Shown here: positions 60,945-64,000 of the stretch, piece after piece
Position numbering within the stretch: position 1 is the first letter of the stretch
Layout: each line of letters begins with the position of its first letter
Assembly: GCF_003719195.1 (NCBI RefSeq)
Contig: NZ_CP024996.1
Coordinates: 4,092,001-4,156,000 of the forward strand
Reading direction: 5' to 3'
Source: Herbaspirillum rubrisubalbicans
GTDB lineage: Bacteria; Pseudomonadota; Gammaproteobacteria; Burkholderiales; Burkholderiaceae_D
Length of the DNA stretch: 64,000 bases
Position numbers and translations under genes: made by a program
The notes under the pieces: generated by a model
The model's database searches: none
What the model was told of the DNA's origin: nothing
Seen by the model: the letters and a program-made list of their open reading frames with translations, nothing else

Positions 60945-63692
60945 TTGTCCTTGCGTCATCTGCGCCTTGCCATCCTGTCCGTCAGCTTCGGCTTCATCCT
61001 CGCCGCGCCCGCCTCGCAGGCGGCCACCTCGACCCTGGCGCTACCAGCCGGCGTGAGCGCCGGTCCCAGCGCCGAGGGCATCAGCGAATACCACTTCGCC
61101 AATGGCTTCAAGCTGCTGTTGCTGCCCGATGACTCCAAGCCCACGGTCACCGTCAACATCACCTATCTGGTCGGCTCGCGCCACGAGAACTATGGCGAGA
61201 CCGGCATGGCGCATCTGCTGGAACACCTGATGTTCAAGGGCTCGCCGCAACATCCGGCGATCCCGCAGGAGTTCAGCAAGCGCGGCATGAACTTCAACGG
61301 CACCACCTGGCTGGACCGCACCAACTACTACGAAAGCTTCCAGGCCGGCCAGGACAACCTGCAATGGGCCATCACCATGGAAGCCGACCGCATGGTCAAT
61401 TCGAAGATCGCGCGCAAGGATCTCGATAGCGAAATGACGGTGGTGCGCAACGAATACGAAGCCGGTGAAACCTCGCCCGCGCGCGTGATGCTAAAGCGTA
61501 TGCAAAGCGTGGCCTACGACTGGCACAGCTATGGCCGCAACACCATCGGCGCGCGCAGCGATATCGAGAACGTGCGCATCGAGAACCTGCAAGCCTTCTA
61601 TCGCACCTACTACCAGCCCGACAACGCCGTGCTGATCATCGCCGGCAAGTTCGAGCCTGGCCAGGTACTGCAATGGGTCAACCAGAGTTTCGGTCGGCTG
61701 CCCAAGCCCAAGCGCAAGCTGCCCGCATTCTGGACCGTGGAGCCGACTCAGGACGGTGAGCGCCAATTCACGATCCGCCGCCGCGGCGACCTGCAACTGG
61801 TGGCGCTGGGCTACAAGATGCCCTCCGCCTTGCACCCGGATGCCACCGCGCTCTCCTTTGCCAGCGACATCCTCACCGACACCCCCAATGGCCGCCTGCA
61901 CAAGTCGCTGGTGCAAACGGGACTGGCCACCGAAGTCTATGCGATGCCGCTGGCCGGCTATGCACCGGGCTTGCAGATCATCGTCGCCAAGCTCAAGGCC
62001 GGGGCCGATATCGAACCGGTCAAGCAAGCCATGATCGCCACCGTCGAATCCTTCAACAGCAACCCGCCCACGGCCGAGGAAATGGCGCGCCTGCGCCGCG
62101 AAAGCGCCAACAACTTCGAGACCTTGCAGAACAATCCGCAACAGATGGCGGTAGCCATGTCCAATGCCATTGCACGCGGCGACTGGCGCCTGCTCTTCAT
62201 CGAACGCGACCTCGAACAGCGCTTGAGCAGCGCCGACATTGCCACCGCCGCCGGCAAGTACTTCCGCCGCGATAACCGTACCGTCGGTCTGTATATCCCG
62301 GAAGATCATCCGCAGCGCGCCGAGATACCACCCGCGCCCAGCGTGGACGCATTGCTGGCGCAATACCAGCCGCGCGCGCCCATCGCTGCCGGCGAAGCCT
62401 TCGATCCGGCACCGGGCAACATCGAACAGCGTACCACCCGCATCGCCCCTGGACAGCCACCGCACGCCGCCCTGAAGCTGGCGCTGCTGCCCAAGCAGTC
62501 ACGCGGGCAGACGGTCTCGGTGAGCATGAACCTGGAGTTCGGGGATGCCGACAGCCTCTTCGGCCAGCGCGCCGTGGCCCAGCTGACCGCGGCCATGCTC
62601 ATGCGCGGCACCAGCACACTGGATCGCCGCCAGTTGGCCGATGAATTCACGCGCCTGAAGATCAACGGCAACGTCTATCGTTTCCAGACCACCCGCGAGA
62701 ACCTGAACGCGGCCATCGCCCTGGCGGGTGAAGTATTACGTCATCCGCGCATGGACCCGGCCGAATTCGCGCAATTGAAGAATGAAACCGTGGCCGCGCT
62801 GGAAGCCACCCGCAAGGAACCCGACGCACGCGCCGCCGAAGCGCTGCAACTACACTTCGACCATTACCCGGCCGGCGACTGGCGCGCCGCACGCACGCTG
62901 GAAGAGCGCATTGCCGCCGTGCAGGCGGTCACGCTGGAACAGGTCCTGGCCTTCCATCGCCGCTTCTATGGCGCCTCGCATGGCGAAGTGGCTATCGTCG
63001 GCGACTTCGATGCCCAGGCTGCACGCAGCGCCATCGACCAGGCCTTCGCCAGCTGGTCCAGCGCCGCACCCTATGCGCGCATCCTGCGCACCTGGTCCGA
63101 TATCGCGCCCGAGCGCATCCTCATCGATACCCCCGACAAGGAAAATGGCGTCTATCTGGCGCGCCAGAATCTGCGCCTGCGTGATGATGACCCCGACTAT
63201 GCGGCGCTGGTCGTGGCCAATTACCTGCTGGGCGCATCCAGCCTGAAGTCGCGCCTGGGCGATCGCGTGCGCCAGCAGGATGGGCTGTCCTACGGCATCA
63301 ACAGCGGCCTGCAGATCGGCGCCATCAGCGACGCCGGTTACCTTGTCATCCACGCCATCGCCACACCGCAGAACATGGACAAGGTCGATGCCGCCGTGCG
63401 CGAGGAACTCGAGCGTCTGCTCAAGGATGGCTTTAGCGAGGATGAATTATTGCGCGCCAAGTCCGGCATCCTGCAACAGCGCAACCAGCAGCGTAGCAGC
63501 GACGGCGGCATGGCCACCGGCTGGACCGCCCTGCTGAACCTGGACCGCAGCTTCCTGTGGCAGCAGCAGCTGGACCTGAAGCTGGCCGACCTGACGCTGG
63601 CGCAATTGAATGCAGCCGTGCGCAAGTACATTGACCCGGCGCGCATGACGGTGGTGATGGCACGCGATGCGGCCAAGGCCGCACAGCGCTGA
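60945..63692 (+). CDS. M16-family zinc metalloprotease (pitrilysin-like)
   Basis: 915 aa. Signal peptide (hydrophobic L-A-I-L-S-V-S-F-G-F-I-L-A-A-P-A-S-Q-A). First M16 unit with the inverted zinc motif H-L-L-E-H (H90, E93, H94) and a downstream glutamate (E in N-E-Y-E-A). A second, catalytically silent M16 unit starts at about residue 500, as in two-domain clam-shell peptidases. Likely degrades peptides in the periplasm. Starts at TTG 60945 with GGAG 8 nt upstream, or at the TTG two codons later. Ends 13 bp before a terminator hairpin that abuts an IS. Confidence 0.9.
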   Translation: MSLRHLRLAILSVSFGFILAAPASQAATSTLALPAGVSAGPSAEGISEYHFANGFKLLLLPDDSKPTVTVNITYLVGSRHENYGETGMAHLLEHLMFKGSPQHPAIPQEFSKRGMNFNGTTWLDRTNYYESFQAGQDNLQWAITMEADRMVNSKIARKDLDSEMTVVRNEYEAGETSPARVMLKRMQSVAYDWHSYGRNTIGARSDIENVRIENLQAFYRTYYQPDNAVLIIAGKFEPGQVLQWVNQSFGRLPKPKRKLPAFWTVEPTQDGERQFTIRRRGDLQLVALGYKMPSALHPDATALSFASDILTDTPNGRLHKSLVQTGLATEVYAMPLAGYAPGLQIIVAKLKAGADIEPVKQAMIATVESFNSNPPTAEEMARLRRESANNFETLQNNPQQMAVAMSNAIARGDWRLLFIERDLEQRLSSADIATAAGKYFRRDNRTVGLYIPEDHPQRAEIPPAPSVDALLAQYQPRAPIAAGEAFDPAPGNIEQRTTRIAPGQPPHAALKLALLPKQSRGQTVSVSMNLEFGDADSLFGQRAVAQLTAAMLMRGTSTLDRRQLADEFTRLKINGNVYRFQTTRENLNAAIALAGEVLRHPRMDPAEFAQLKNETVAALEATRKEPDARAAEALQLHFDHYPAGDWRAARTLEERIAAVQAVTLEQVLAFHRRFYGASHGEVAIVGDFDAQAARSAIDQAFASWSSAAPYARILRTWSDIAPERILIDTPDKENGVYLARQNLRLRDDDPDYAALVVANYLLGASSLKSRLGDRVRQQDGLSYGINSGLQIGAISDAGYLVIHAIATPQNMDKVDAAVREELERLLKDGFSEDELLRAKSGILQQRNQQRSSDGGMATGWTALLNLDRSFLWQQQLDLKLADLTLAQLNAAVRKYIDPARMTVVMARDAAKAAQR

Positions 63693-63705
63693 TGGACAAA
63701 AAAAT

Positions 63706-63728
63706 GGCCGTGTCACGCAGACACGGCC
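63706..63728 (+). terminator. M16 gene terminator stem, IS inserted at its base
   Basis: GGCCGTGT / ACACGGCC stem with a 7-nt loop and an A-run before it. The base after the stem is the first base of the IS left end, so the T-tract is displaced. Confidence 0.85.
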
Positions 63729-64000
63729 CAGGTTGATGACGAACCCCGTGTTTTCGAACACGGGGTTTTGTTTTTCAGGCGCAGGTAATTTGCAGATGGT
63801 CGATGGCGCAGAAGCCAAGCAAGGCGCGCATTTTTCGCTGTAGCCACTTTTGTACGCTGGCAGAGGCGCTCAAGCCGTGTAAAAGCGCGCGCAAGCGCGC
63901 CACCAACAGGGCAATCTTCTTCATGTTCTGGGCCGCCGCCGCCAACAAGCACTGCTCGGCGACCTTGCGCAATCCCCGCATACGGGCATAACGATGTCCG
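63729..64000 (-). mobile_element. IS1182-family insertion sequence, fourth copy, truncated by window end
   Basis: Starts CAGGTTGATGACGAACCCC and matches the first 272 bp of the copies at 1174, 2763 and 4352, with no difference seen. Same orientation as the array 58 kb away and in the same position relative to a terminator hairpin. The right end lies outside the window. Confidence 0.92.
63775..64000 (-). CDS. IS1182-family transposase, C-terminal part only
   Basis: About 75 codons visible, identical to the C-termini of the full copies (R-M-R-G-L-R-K-V-A-E-Q-C-L-L-A-A-A to I-T-C-A). The frame is open to the window edge, so the gene is probably complete outside the window. Confidence 0.9.
   Translation of the reverse strand, partial: GHRYARMRGLRKVAEQCLLAAAAQNMKKIALLVARLRALLHGLSASASVQKWLQRKMRALLGFCAIDHLQITCA

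Noticed and set aside
1174..64000. Window as a 58-kb composite transposon bounded by IS1182 copies
   Set aside because: The enclosed genes are housekeeping genes in an ordinary chromosomal setting. Each IS end is explained by separate insertion at a terminator, with local hairpin duplication at the array.

Overview
The window is a GC-rich chromosomal segment of a betaproteobacterium, most likely Oxalobacteraceae and probably Herbaspirillum. This is inferred from gene content and codon use: a long type-2 LeuA, a fused AAK/GNAT ArgA next to hrpA, opgGH, the pqi cluster and YggX. Most of it is ordinary core chromosome: leuA, thyA, folA, dcd, argA, hrpA, opgGH, a basic amino-acid decarboxylase, a chemoreceptor, ergothioneine genes and transporters.

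Layout. 1-1122: end of a DEAD-box RNA helicase. 1174-5917: three head-to-tail copies of an IS1182-type element with an exact 1,589-bp period. Each copy is separated from the next by a copy of the helicase's own terminator hairpin. A fourth copy starts at 63729, directly against another terminator hairpin, and runs off the window. 5967-6486: a DUF2442/DUF4160 pair. 6597-10193 (minus): pqiA (split in two)-pqiB-pqiC with ATGA overlaps. 10460-12632: leuA behind a leucine-rich, CTA-rich leader peptide. 12902-18556: nnrS, a chemoreceptor, egtD-egtB. 18942-23284: ABC exporter, Old Yellow Enzyme, DedA, small membrane protein. 23312-32013: GntR regulator divergent from a catabolic operon. The operon has a branched-chain-type ABC importer (permease and both ATPases fused in one polypeptide), an SDR, a lambda-crystallin-type 3-hydroxyacid dehydrogenase and a BKACE (DUF849) enzyme. 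32181-44691: thyA, nitronate monooxygenase, outer-membrane efflux lipoprotein and adaptor, opgGH, folA, decarboxylase. 44770-49300: split chromate transporter with LysR, then arsRBC. 49378-50834: dcd and an SseB-like gene. 54889-63692: hrpA, argA, yggX and an M16 peptidase.

The least ordinary part is the AT-rich stretch at about 51.1-54.85 kb. It holds an LprI-like secreted protein and then a compact four-gene cassette: an outer-membrane beta-barrel, a small Gly-rich protein carrying both a Sec signal and an internal GA-type (double-glycine-like) leader, a two-helix membrane protein, and a Sec-exported C39 peptidase. I infer an export system in which double-glycine-type processing happens in the periplasm rather than on an ABC transporter. 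The product could be a microcin-like or amyloid-like peptide. I do not recognise a characterised example with this exact layout.

The second strong theme is the IS element. Its target duplication is a whole terminator stem-loop, so each insertion regenerates its own landing site, which can explain the tandem array.
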